From assembly GCF_034274695.1 (NCBI RefSeq), contig NZ_CP128362.1, forward strand, positions 2,418,001 to 2,482,000: a stretch of 64,000 nt of DNA, given 5' to 3'. How positions within the stretch are numbered: position 1 is the first letter of the stretch; every line of letters starts with the position of its first letter. This stretch comes from Chitinophaga sp. LS1 (GTDB lineage: Bacteria; Bacteroidota; Bacteroidia; Chitinophagales; Chitinophagaceae). Of this stretch, positions 37,151 through 45,004 are shown piece after piece. A model generated the notes under the pieces. That model searched no databases, had not been told where the DNA came from, and worked only from the letters and a program-made list of their open reading frames with translations. Position numbers and translations under genes: made by a program.

Positions 37151-38593
37151 ATGCTGAATCTGAAGAAGTTTCTCCCATTAGTATTAGCAATAGGATTACT
37201 ACCGGCCTTGCTCTACGCACAGGCGCCCACTCAATCGCGGGAAGAACTTGAGCATAAAAAAAGAGAGCTGCAGAAAGAGATCGATGAGGCGAACCAGGCC
37301 CTGAAAGAAACTAAAAAGTCTACCAGGGAAAGCGTAAGCCAGCTGAGAGCACTGAAAGAAAAGATTACCCTGCGCTCACGCCTCATCAATAGTATCAATG
37401 AAGAGATCAACTTCATTAACGGAGATATCAATACAGCTTATCGTGACATCAAGACCCTGGAAAAAGACCTGGATACCCTGAAGTCACAATACTCAAAGCT
37501 GGTCGTATATGCCTACAAAAACCGTAGTACGTACGACATGCTGAACTTTATTTTTTCTGCTCAGACTTTCAACGACGCGATCAAGCGCTATCAATACCTG
37601 AAACAATACCGTGATTATCGTCGCCGTCAGGCAGACAATATCCTGTCTACCCAGGTATTGCTGAACAAGAAGATTGAAAGTCTCCGTGTACAGAAAGAAA
37701 AACGCTCTGGTTCCCTGAAGACAGAACAGGAGCAGCGCACCATTCTCGAGGCCGATAAAAAGGAAAAGGATGAGGTGCTCACCGGCCTGAAAGGAAGGGA
37801 AAAGGAACTGGTAGCGGATATCAATAAGAATAAAAAGGATGCCCAGAAAGTACAGGCTGCTATCCAGGCGGTGATCCGTCGTGAAATAGAACTGGAACGT
37901 AAAAAGGCAGAAGAGGAAGCCCTGGCAAAACGTAAAGCAGTCGAAGAGAAGAAACGTCGTGAAGAAGCTGCCCGTAAAGCCGCCGCTGCGGCCGCCGCAG
38001 CAGCTGCAGCCAACAAGGCCGCCGATAATACAGCTAAAAATACGCCTGAACCAAAGCCTGCGGCACCAGAGCCTAAGCCAGAAGTGGTGAAGACCCCGCC
38101 GCCAGCACCGGCAGATGACGATAAACCAGTACGTACTGAAAACGTCCTCGAAGCCACACCAGAAGCCCTGGCATTGTCAGAAAGCTTTGAAAGTAACCGT
38201 GGTAAATTACCATGGCCAGTAACCTCCGGAAACGTAATTGGTCACTTTGGCCGCCAGCAACACGCTGTAATGGAAAGGATCACCGTAGAGAATGATGGTG
38301 TGATCATCGGTACCGCCAAAGGCGCTCCCGTCAAAGCAATCTTTACCGGCGAAGTCAGAAAGGTGGCAGTCATTCCTGGTGGTGGATCGCTCGTCATCAT
38401 CCGGCATGGTCAGTATTTTACCAACTATGCACGTCTGCAATCCGTAAACGTAAAATCAGGTGATAAAGTAACCACAGGACAGGTGATAGGTACCGCCGGT
38501 ATAAATGAACTTGAAAACTTAGGTGAAGTAGAATTACAGATCTATAAAGGGGTAGTAAGACAAAACCCTGAATCCTGGATCAGAAGAAAATAA
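37151..38593 (+). CDS. EnvC-like murein hydrolase activator with degenerate M23 domain
   Basis: 480 residues from MLNLKKFLPLVLAIG with a signal peptide ending at LLYAQ. A long coiled coil spans about residues 22-290 (REELEHKKRELQKEIDEANQ to KAVEEKKRREEAARKAAA), then an Ala/Pro linker and a LytM-fold domain (LPWPVTSGNVIGHFGRQQH to the end). The zinc ligands of active M23 enzymes are not conserved: the H-x-H motif reads ELQIYK. EnvC and NlpD have the same dead-enzyme plan and activate amidases at division. The upstream frame (from 37100) is rejected because the signal peptide starts at 37151. Confidence 0.88.
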   Translation: MLNLKKFLPLVLAIGLLPALLYAQAPTQSREELEHKKRELQKEIDEANQALKETKKSTRESVSQLRALKEKITLRSRLINSINEEINFINGDINTAYRDIKTLEKDLDTLKSQYSKLVVYAYKNRSTYDMLNFIFSAQTFNDAIKRYQYLKQYRDYRRRQADNILSTQVLLNKKIESLRVQKEKRSGSLKTEQEQRTILEADKKEKDEVLTGLKGREKELVADINKNKKDAQKVQAAIQAVIRREIELERKKAEEEALAKRKAVEEKKRREEAARKAAAAAAAAAAANKAADNTAKNTPEPKPAAPEPKPEVVKTPPPAPADDDKPVRTENVLEATPEALALSESFESNRGKLPWPVTSGNVIGHFGRQQHAVMERITVENDGVIIGTAKGAPVKAIFTGEVRKVAVIPGGGSLVIIRHGQYFTNYARLQSVNVKSGDKVTTGQVIGTAGINELENLGEVELQIYKGVVRQNPESWIRRK

Positions 38594-38595
38594 AG

Positions 38596-38635
38596 AACTA
38601 AAGAGGGCCGGTCATAAGACCGACCCTCTTTAGTT
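38596..38635. terminator. Hairpin 1 of 4 between envC-like gene and bshA
   Basis: AACTAAAGAGGG and CCCTCTTTAGTT plus an inner GGTC/GACC form a long stem with one internal mismatch and an ATAA loop, three bases past the stop codon. Confidence 0.8.
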
Positions 38636-38641
38636 AAACCA

Positions 38642-38682
38642 AAATGAATAGGGCGGGCTGTTTCAGCCCGCCCTATTCATTT
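38642..38682. terminator. Hairpin 2 of 4
   Basis: Perfect 19-bp stem, AAATGAATAGGGCGGGCTG with CAGCCCGCCCTATTCATTT, and a TTT loop. Confidence 0.8.
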
Positions 38683-38687
38683 AACCC

Positions 38688-38729
38688 AAAGAGGAAGGAG
38701 GCAGTCGTCAGACCGCCTCCTTCCTCTTT
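38688..38729. terminator. Hairpin 3 of 4
   Basis: AAAGAGGAAGGAGGC pairs with GCCTCCTTCCTCTTT; inner GTC/GAC and a GTCA loop, with one A-C mismatch. Confidence 0.8.
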
Positions 38730-38743
38730 TTGCCACCCAAAAC

Positions 38744-38768
38744 TGGTCAAAAGCGAAGCTTTTGACCA
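38744..38768. terminator. Hairpin 4 of 4, with GCGAAGC core
   Basis: TGGTCAAAAGC and GCTTTTGACCA pair perfectly around GAA. The centre is GCGAAGC, a heptamer known to form an unusually stable DNA mini-hairpin. It lies 13 bases from the bshA stop. Confidence 0.75.
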
Positions 38769-38781
38769 CAATTCCTGGCTA

Positions 38782-39930
38782 TTATTTTGCTTCTACCAGC
38801 GACCTGTTTATCACCTCCTCATACAACGCCTCATACTGCGGTATCACATTACTAATATGAAACCGCTGCGCCTGCTCCAACGCCCCCCGCCTCAATCTCG
38901 CCAACTCCTTCTCATCCTTCAGCAACTCAATCGCATGCTTCGCCATACTATCCACATCCCCCACAGCACTCAAATACCCCGTCTCCCCATGTATATTCAC
39001 CTCCGGCAGCCCTCCCGCATTAGAAGAAATCACCGGCACCTCTGCCGCCATCGCCTCCAGCGCCGCCAGCCCAAAACTCTCATAATCCGAAGGCAGCAAA
39101 AACAGATCTGAAATCGACATCACATCCTCCAATTGCTCCTGTTTACCCACAAACCTCACATCATTACACAACCCCATCTCCCTACACATACACTCAATCG
39201 CCGGCCTGTCAGGACCATCACCTACCAACAACAATTTAGCCGGCACCTGCTCCCTCACCTGTGCAAACACCTTGATCACATCCGGCACCCGCTTCACCTT
39301 CCTGAAGTTCGACACATGCAGCAACACTCTCTCGCCATTCGGCGCAATCGCATCCCTGAAGTGCTTCAACTCCGCTTCCCGACGCTTAAACCGCTCAGTA
39401 TCAACAAAGTTGTAAATCACCTCAATATCTTTCTCTATCTGAAAATATTTATACGTCTCCTCCCTCAGGTTATGAGACACCGCCGTAATCGCGTCAGACT
39501 CATTAATAGAAAACGTCACCACCGGTGCATAAGTCTTATCCTTGCCCACAAGGGTAATATCCGTACCATGAAGTGTAGTGATAAACGGTACCACACGACC
39601 CGTTTTACTCACAATCTGCTTAGCGAGGTAAGCAGTAGACGCATGTGGAATAGCATAATGCACATGCAGCAGATCCAGCTGCTGATTGAGAATTACATCC
39701 ACCATGGTACTACTCAACGCCGATTCGTAGGGAGGGAAGTCAAAAAGAGGGTAGGTAGGTACCTGCACCTCGTGATAATATATATTGGCATGGAAGGCAT
39801 TCAGCCTTACAGGTTGCTGATACGTGATAAAATGTACCATATGCCCTTTGTCCGCCAGGGCCTTTCCAAGTTCTGTTGCCAGTACGCCACTACCCCCATA
39901 AGTAGGGTAACATACTATTCCTATACGCAT
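38782..39930 (-). CDS. bshA: N-acetyl-alpha-D-glucosaminyl L-malate synthase (bacillithiol synthesis)
   Basis: GT4-family glycosyltransferase, first step of bacillithiol synthesis (UDP-GlcNAc plus malate). About 382 residues from MRIGIVCYPTYGGSGVLATEL, whose YPTYGGSG loop is diagnostic; YAIPHASTAYLAKQI, TLHGTDITLVGKDKTY and the C-terminal nucleotide site LPSDYESFGLAALEAMA follow. The longer frame adds 18 residues without support. bshB and bshC are not in the window. Bacillithiol fits the peroxiredoxins found here. Confidence 0.95.
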   Translation of the reverse strand: MRIGIVCYPTYGGSGVLATELGKALADKGHMVHFITYQQPVRLNAFHANIYYHEVQVPTYPLFDFPPYESALSSTMVDVILNQQLDLLHVHYAIPHASTAYLAKQIVSKTGRVVPFITTLHGTDITLVGKDKTYAPVVTFSINESDAITAVSHNLREETYKYFQIEKDIEVIYNFVDTERFKRREAELKHFRDAIAPNGERVLLHVSNFRKVKRVPDVIKVFAQVREQVPAKLLLVGDGPDRPAIECMCREMGLCNDVRFVGKQEQLEDVMSISDLFLLPSDYESFGLAALEAMAAEVPVISSNAGGLPEVNIHGETGYLSAVGDVDSMAKHAIELLKDEKELARLRRGALEQAQRFHISNVIPQYEALYEEVINRSLVEAK

Positions 39931-40118
39931 GTTTATTTTTTTAGAATGGATAACACCGATTGCAGGACGCTTCTTGCAGAACACGGCTTACATCATTACA
40001 GGTACCACAAAATTATAACATTTTAAGATGACATATCGGGAATTTGGGATTAACGGCTTCAGCCGGCAGCTGAAATAGGGTATTCCTACCATGGAAACAG
40101 CCGCCCATCTATGTTAAT

Positions 40119-40150
40119 TTTGAATTAACAGGTACTAATGATTAGTTTTA
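40119..40150 (+). promoter_or_regulatory. Promoter of the M28 peptidase gene
   Basis: TTTG (40119-40122), 20-base spacer, TAGTTTTA (40143-40150), then 23 bases to ATG. The -7 box is identical to that of terC. Confidence 0.55.
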
Positions 40151-40173
40151 GCCCTTAAATTGACCGTGTATAT

Positions 40174-41556
40174 ATGTTTATGAGAAGATACATCCTGCCG
40201 GTTTTGCTTACATGCACACTGCCGGCTTTAGCACAACAAAAAGAGGACGATTCCCTGGCCTTCCGTCGTATTGCCAACGAAATCCTGACCAACAGTAAGG
40301 CTTATGCTAACCTGAAAGTACTGACTACCGAAGTAGGTGGTCGTCTGGCAGGCTCACCTGGCATGGTCAAGGCCGAAAAATGGGGTGTAAAGACCCTGAA
40401 AGAAGCCGGTGCTGATACTGTATACTTACAGGAGTGTATGGTGCCTCACTGGGTAAGAGGTGCAAAAGAAGAAGCCCGCATTATCAGCCGTCGCCGTGAC
40501 TATATACCACCACTGGCTGTACTGGCCCTTGGTAACTCTGTAGGCAGTGGTCCTGCTGGTGTAACAGCTCCTGTAATAGAAATCAGCTCTTTCGAAGACC
40601 TGGAAGCAAAGAAAGACCTGGTAAAAGGAAAGATCGTATTTTATAACTACCATTTCAATCCGACCTTCGTACATACCTTCGAATCTTATGGCGATGCGGT
40701 GAAGTACAGAGGGCATGGCGCCAGCGCTGCGGCTAAATATGGTGCAACGGCGGTGATCGTTCGCTCTATGTCTCACGGTGCGAACAACTTTCCGCACACC
40801 GGTGCCATGAGTTATGACGAGGCATATCCAAAGATCCCGGCAGTAGCCATCGGCCTGGAAGATGCAGACCTGCTGAGCAACCGTCTGAAAGATGAAAAGG
40901 ACCTGAAAGTATATCTCCGTACCAATGCGAAGATGCTGCCTGACACCATTGGTCACAATGTGATTGCTGAACTGAGAGGTAGTGAGCACCCGGAACAGAT
41001 CATCACCGTAGGTGGTCACCTGGATTCATGGGATGTAAATGAAGGTGCGCATGATGATGGTACCGGTTGTGTACAGTCCATCGAAATACTGAGAACTTTC
41101 AAGGCGCTGGGCATTCGTCCAAAGCATACCATCAGGATCGTACTGTTTGCAAATGAAGAAAATGGTACACGTGGTGGTAAAAAGTATGCAGAAGTAGCCA
41201 AAGCAAAAAATGAACAGCATATCTTCGCATTAGAGAGCGATGCAGGTGGGTTTACTCCCCGTGGATTTGCATTTACCATGCCTGCGGAAAAGAGAGCAAA
41301 GATCCTGTCATGGGCGCCATTATTCCGCCCTTACGAAGTGACTGATTTTACAGAAGAAGGTGGTGGTGTAGATGTAGGCCAGATTGCAGAAGCAATGGGT
41401 ATTCCAATGGGAGAACTGTTGCCGGATTCACAAAGATATTTCGACCTGCATCATGCAGCGAACGATGTATTTTCACAGGTAAACAAGCGTGAGCTGGAAC
41501 TGGGAGCATTTAGCATGGCCGGTTTACTGTACCTGATAGACCAATACGGACTTTAA
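40174..41556 (+). CDS. Secreted M28 family metallopeptidase with PA domain
   Basis: 460 residues with a signal peptide (RRYILPVLLTCTLPALAQ), resembling plasma glutamate carboxypeptidase-type M28 enzymes. A protease-associated insert covers about residues 130-250. The two-zinc site is complete: GGHLDSWD (His, Asp), GAHDDGTG (bridging Asp), NEENGTRGG (catalytic Glu and zinc Glu), ESDAGG (Asp) and LHHAANDVF (His). It likely trims peptides as an aminopeptidase or carboxypeptidase in the periplasm. The next small gene starts 14 bases after the stop. Confidence 0.94.
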   Translation: MFMRRYILPVLLTCTLPALAQQKEDDSLAFRRIANEILTNSKAYANLKVLTTEVGGRLAGSPGMVKAEKWGVKTLKEAGADTVYLQECMVPHWVRGAKEEARIISRRRDYIPPLAVLALGNSVGSGPAGVTAPVIEISSFEDLEAKKDLVKGKIVFYNYHFNPTFVHTFESYGDAVKYRGHGASAAAKYGATAVIVRSMSHGANNFPHTGAMSYDEAYPKIPAVAIGLEDADLLSNRLKDEKDLKVYLRTNAKMLPDTIGHNVIAELRGSEHPEQIITVGGHLDSWDVNEGAHDDGTGCVQSIEILRTFKALGIRPKHTIRIVLFANEENGTRGGKKYAEVAKAKNEQHIFALESDAGGFTPRGFAFTMPAEKRAKILSWAPLFRPYEVTDFTEEGGGVDVGQIAEAMGIPMGELLPDSQRYFDLHHAANDVFSQVNKRELELGAFSMAGLLYLIDQYGL

Positions 41557-41570
41557 TAAAAACACATACT

Positions 41571-41948
41571 ATGGGCAGGTTCCTTTTTACTATAATTGCA
41601 GTGGTGGTGTTGCTGATAGCGGGGGTAGTAGGTTACAGGTATTATTTCGTGTTTGGCCGTGGCGTAAAAGCCGGTGAGCTGAACTACTTTGTAGAGAAAG
41701 GTTATGTCTTCAAGACGTACGAAGGCAGGCTAATACAGAGTGGCTATCGTTCCAGGCAGCCAGGTGCGCTACAATCCAACGAGTTCCGGTTTTCAGTGAC
41801 CAACGATAGAGTAGCGGAGCAGTTGATGCGTAGCAGTGGTAAGTTTGTAGAATTGCATTACAGGGAATATCTCGGTGCGCTGCCCTGGAGAGGGTTTAGC
41901 AATTTTATCGTAGATAGTGTGCTGTCAATAAAAGATCCGGTGTATTAA
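41571..41948 (+). CDS. Small membrane-anchored protein of unknown function
   Basis: 125 residues with one N-terminal helix (FLFTIIAVVVLLIAGVVGYRYYFVF) and a periplasmic domain starting GRGVKAGELNYFVEKGYVFKTYEGRLIQ and ending FSNFIVDSVLSIKDPVY. Similar small Bacteroidota proteins are sometimes labelled 6-phosphogluconate dehydrogenase, but this one has no Rossmann fold and is far too short, so that name should not be copied. Probably cotranscribed with the M28 peptidase. Its stop codon runs into a 25-bp palindrome. Confidence 0.8.
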   Translation: MGRFLFTIIAVVVLLIAGVVGYRYYFVFGRGVKAGELNYFVEKGYVFKTYEGRLIQSGYRSRQPGALQSNEFRFSVTNDRVAEQLMRSSGKFVELHYREYLGALPWRGFSNFIVDSVLSIKDPVY

Positions 41949-41999
41949 TAAATTTAAAAAGCGCTTTTACCGAAGGTAAAAGCGCTTTTTAAATTTATT
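41947..41999. terminator. 25-bp perfect palindrome with GAA loop covering both convergent stop codons
   Basis: Arms at 41947-41971 and 41975-41999 pair without mismatch around GAA. The left arm contains two bases of the stop of the 41571 gene and the right arm the whole stop of the methylase gene. The core reads CTTTTACCGAAGGTAAAAG. Confidence 0.9.
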
Positions 42000-42702
42000 G
42001 TGCTAACAGCAGAAATATCGCCGGTTTTTTATGCAGTTCCGGCAGTTGCTTTTTCCACTCTTTAACCGTTTTCGTTTTAATATACTCCTCCGGCCCTGTA
42101 ATATCCGCAGCTACACATACCAGGGTCGTTTCTTTACAGGTGGTGACAATATCTTTCAACAAGTGATTATTACGGTAAGGTGTCTCTATAAACAACTGTG
42201 TTTGTTGTTTCTTTATCGATTCCAGTTCCAGCTCTTTAATCGCTTTCACGCGCTCAGGTGGCCTCACCGGCAGGTATCCTACAAACTGAAAGTTCTGTCC
42301 GTTCATACCCGATGCGATCAATGCCAGCAGCATTGAATTCGGCCCTACCATAGGTATAACCGGTGCATCCACAGTATGTGCCGCCATCACGACCAGGTGC
42401 CCGGGATCTGCAATGGCAGGACATCCGGCCTCACTCATGATACCAATGTCTTTTCCTTCCAGCAGCAGCTTCTTAGCCAGTGCGGTATCCGGTGGATGAT
42501 TTCCATGCATGAGCAATAGCTGTAAGCTATCGATATTAATACTACGGTCCAGCGCTTTTAAGTACCTTCTGGCTGTCCGTTCATTCTCCACAAAGAATAC
42601 GCTGATTTTTTGTACGGCCGCTGTAATATAAGGCGGAATGGTGTGCAGTGCCTCAGGGCTCAGCACAGTAGGAATCATGTATACTTTACCAGGTTGCTCC
42701 AT
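41995..42702 (-). CDS. Tetrapyrrole-methylase-fold SAM methyltransferase (RsmI-like)
   Basis: About 235 residues from MEQPGKVYMIPTVLS. It has the fold of RsmI, which 2'-O-methylates C1402 of 16S rRNA, and shows the family marks FFVENERTARRYLKAL, IGIMSEAGCPAIADPGHLVV, PMVGPNSMLLALIASGMNGQNFQFVGYLP and FIETPYRNNHLLKDI. It is a short second type seen in Bacteroidota, distinct from full-length RsmI, so the RNA target is not certain. It overlaps the EI24 gene by 17 bases. The longer frame (to 42741) is unlikely. Confidence 0.87.
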   Translation of the reverse strand: MEQPGKVYMIPTVLSPEALHTIPPYITAAVQKISVFFVENERTARRYLKALDRSINIDSLQLLLMHGNHPPDTALAKKLLLEGKDIGIMSEAGCPAIADPGHLVVMAAHTVDAPVIPMVGPNSMLLALIASGMNGQNFQFVGYLPVRPPERVKAIKELELESIKKQQTQLFIETPYRNNHLLKDIVTTCKETTLVCVAADITGPEEYIKTKTVKEWKKQLPELHKKPAIFLLLAQ

Positions 42703-43465
42703 GTAACAGGCGTTTATCAGATAAATGAATAGTTGCAGCAATCACCGCATAGGAAGGAGCCATGATCCATCCTAAAACAGGAATGAACATCATTAAATAA
42801 AACACCATACCATTGCCGAGGGCAATACCTCTGTGTGCGCGTATAAATTGAATACTTTGCTTCGTGCTCAGTTTATGTCTTTCACAGCTATAATCTACCA
42901 TAGAAAAACCATAGAAATAGGCCTCAATAAAAAAGGCAAACAGGGGCGTGATCCATCCTACTATGGGTATAAACGACAGTACGATCAGTGCAATTACACA
43001 CAGTGTCTGGTTCAGACTATTGCGTAGTGACATCCTGATCCCTCTCATCATATCCTTAAAGAACTGTTGCCAGCTGAAAGGATATTCCTTCCTGTCCATG
43101 AGTGCTTCTGTCTTTTCCGACAGGTACGAAAACAGGGGAGAGCCCAATACCAGGAACAGATATTTATAGTAAGAAAAATAAAGTAACAGGATCATGATAC
43201 GGATGGAGATTCCCAGCAGGATAAAAAAGAAACTGATCCAGCTGCTTTCGAGATCCTGGATCCATACTTTTACCGGGAGCAGGTTAAAAAGATATTCAAC
43301 AAAGTCCCCGGAATATCCCCATACAAAATAAATCCCCGTCATGAACAGTATGCAGTACACAATGCCTGGTATCAGTATCCACTTCCATAACTTGTGCTGC
43401 ATTATAAACTGATGTGCTTTCCCATAGGCCTGTACGGCCGCCAGTACTTCTCTGAATGAAAACAA
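42686..43465 (-). CDS. EI24 domain membrane protein (CysZ-like)
   Basis: 259 residues with about six helices, starting MFSFREVLAAVQAYGKAHQFI. The EI24 family includes CysZ sulfate channels; matching features are LVLGSPLFSYLSEKTEALMD, FVEYLFNLLPVKVW and the late GNGMVFYLMMFIPVLGWIMAPSYAV. No sulfur-assimilation genes are nearby, so the substrate is open. It overlaps the downstream methylase gene by 17 bases and is probably first in that operon. Confidence 0.87.
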   Translation of the reverse strand: MFSFREVLAAVQAYGKAHQFIMQHKLWKWILIPGIVYCILFMTGIYFVWGYSGDFVEYLFNLLPVKVWIQDLESSWISFFFILLGISIRIMILLLYFSYYKYLFLVLGSPLFSYLSEKTEALMDRKEYPFSWQQFFKDMMRGIRMSLRNSLNQTLCVIALIVLSFIPIVGWITPLFAFFIEAYFYGFSMVDYSCERHKLSTKQSIQFIRAHRGIALGNGMVFYLMMFIPVLGWIMAPSYAVIAATIHLSDKRLLHGATW

Positions 43466-43620
43466 AATTCTCGTGTTTTTGAATTAGTTATAGCATTATT
43501 CGCATTGATCGGATTGTAAGTAACTAAAAATCACTGTAAAAACCCTAAAAAAATAAGCTGAGCGGGAATTGCGGGGGCCTTTTGTGATAAAATCCCTGAA
43601 AATAGGTACGGTTGTAAAAT

Positions 43621-43655
43621 AAGAGACCTGCCTGTTTGTAGCAGGCAGGTCTCTT
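43621..43655 (-). terminator. Terminator of porP
   Basis: A 14-bp perfect stem (AAGAGACCTGCCTG / CAGGCAGGTCTCTT) with a 7-base loop, 20 bases past the porP stop. It is followed toward the gene by an 18-base sequence that recurs beside upp (44977-44994). Confidence 0.8.
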
Positions 43656-43674
43656 TATATTCGTTTATGTCAGA

Positions 43675-44694
43675 CTAGAATCTTGGACAGTTTGTTTTAT
43701 ACTTGTTGTTGTCATTCCTTCTGTGAATGTAGATCACAGACAGCTCCATACCACCACGGTAGTTAGAAGCCGGTTTCAGTGTAGATACGTTCATATCGTA
43801 AGTAAGACCTACGGTGAAACCACCGATTTCCAGACCTACATAAGGATTGATCGCATCTTTCAGACGGTACCAGCTACCCAGGTAGAATACAGTAGGATTT
43901 TCTTCCATACCGCCGCTCAGGTCAAAGCCATAAGCACCACCAAAAGTAAACTCGCTGGCAGTGCTCTGTTTCATGTACAATGCACTGGCGTGGATACGGT
44001 TTGTACCATTTACAGGGAATGAACCACCTCCATGTACAGTTACGCGGGATGTGAGCCTGTTATTGTTCTGTTGCATGAACGTTTCAGTAGGCTGAGTGAT
44101 ATGGTATAAGGAAACACCTGCGTAAATGTTGGAAGATTCACCGACCAGACCGTTATACAGGATACCGATGTTTGGATCCAGATAAGAGATGCTCGGATTT
44201 GAAATGGTTTCGCCGCTAGGGATAGCAGGGTTATAACCATTATTGTCTATCTGGTTTTCGAATACCAGTTTGCTTTGATCAAGTCGTTTGGAAACGTATG
44301 TAGCCTGTACACCTACAGCGAGGGTATGGTTTCCTTCCGGATCCAGACCTTTGTGGTAAGCAGTACTAAAGCTCAGGTAGGTAGAGGTGAGTGCACCACC
44401 GCCAGTCCTGTCATACATCGCCATCAGACCTACGCCCCAGATATCGGTATAAGAAATGACATTTTTGAGGATGCCGAAGTCGATAGCTGCAGTACCGGTA
44501 GTGAAAGGGGTAGAGATGCTTCTCCATTGTTCACGGTAATTACCGGATACTCTGTAGTCACCTGAGAACAGTCCCGTCATAGCAGGATTCAACGTCATTG
44601 GAGACGCGAAAAACTGCGAAAAGTGGGGATCCTGCGCCCTGGCGGGGTTCATCAGATAAAGGGTGATTGTTAAAAACAGCAACACTTTTTTCAT
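43675..44694 (-). CDS. PorP/SprF family type IX secretion membrane protein
   Basis: About 339 residues from MKKVLLFLTITLYLM, a signal peptide cleaved after RAQ. The family start DPHFSQFFASPMTLNPAMTGLF is unmistakable, followed by a predicted beta barrel (YRVSGNYREQWRSI, YLDPNIGILYNG, NPYVGLEIGGFTVGLTYDMNV). PorP/SprF proteins aid surface delivery of T9SS substrates; many copies pair with a large SprB-like adhesin, but none is adjacent here. The longer frame crosses the promoter and is rejected. Confidence 0.93.
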   Translation of the reverse strand: MKKVLLFLTITLYLMNPARAQDPHFSQFFASPMTLNPAMTGLFSGDYRVSGNYREQWRSISTPFTTGTAAIDFGILKNVISYTDIWGVGLMAMYDRTGGGALTSTYLSFSTAYHKGLDPEGNHTLAVGVQATYVSKRLDQSKLVFENQIDNNGYNPAIPSGETISNPSISYLDPNIGILYNGLVGESSNIYAGVSLYHITQPTETFMQQNNNRLTSRVTVHGGGSFPVNGTNRIHASALYMKQSTASEFTFGGAYGFDLSGGMEENPTVFYLGSWYRLKDAINPYVGLEIGGFTVGLTYDMNVSTLKPASNYRGGMELSVIYIHRRNDNNKYKTNCPRF

Positions 44695-44733
44695 AGAGCA
44701 ATACTTATGTATAGGGTTTCTCGTGCCTACGTG

Positions 44734-44764
44734 TGAAGGTACACAAAGCTTGTTATATCTCAAA
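44734..44764 (-). promoter_or_regulatory. Promoter of porP
   Basis: On the minus strand TTTG (44761-44764), 19-base spacer, TACCTTCA (44734-44741), then 39 bases to ATG. The -33 box and spacing are ideal; the -7 box departs at two positions. Confidence 0.5.
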
Positions 44765-44951
44765 TTAAAATTATATAACTTTAACACTGAGAAACCTCTA
44801 AGTCATTCAGAATTATTGGTTTATTAACTATATTTTCCCTTACAGAACTACCGATTAACGGGGTAGTTTACTTATTTTGGCTGTATTGTTGCACGTCCTG
44901 GCATTATGGCCTGGAATCCTTTCCTGGAGCCGTTTGAATCAATGCGAACCA

Positions 44952-44970
44952 GACCTGATTAGCACAGGTC
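44952..44970 (-). terminator. Probable terminator hairpin of upp
   Basis: GACCTG and CAGGTC pair around a 7-base loop, about 35 bases past the upp stop. The stretch toward the gene (44977-44994) is nearly identical to the one beside porP. No strong U-tract. Confidence 0.45.
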
Positions 44971-45004
44971 CGGTCAGTCTCTTTATACTCGTTTTAGTAA
45001 GTTC

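Larger units (their letters stand above)
44695..45004. other. 310-bp gap between upp and porP
   Basis: It holds the porP promoter (44734-44764), the upp hairpin (44952-44970) and a copy of GTCTCTTTATACTCGTTT (44977-44994) that also occurs with one difference beside porP (43649-43666). No gene is supported. Confidence 0.55.

Noticed and set aside
37151..38593. Active M23 endopeptidase
   Set aside because: The second zinc motif (H-x-H) is missing and the coiled-coil plan is that of EnvC activators.
41571..41948. Label 6-phosphogluconate dehydrogenase for the small protein
   Set aside because: Only 125 residues with a membrane helix and no nucleotide-binding fold.
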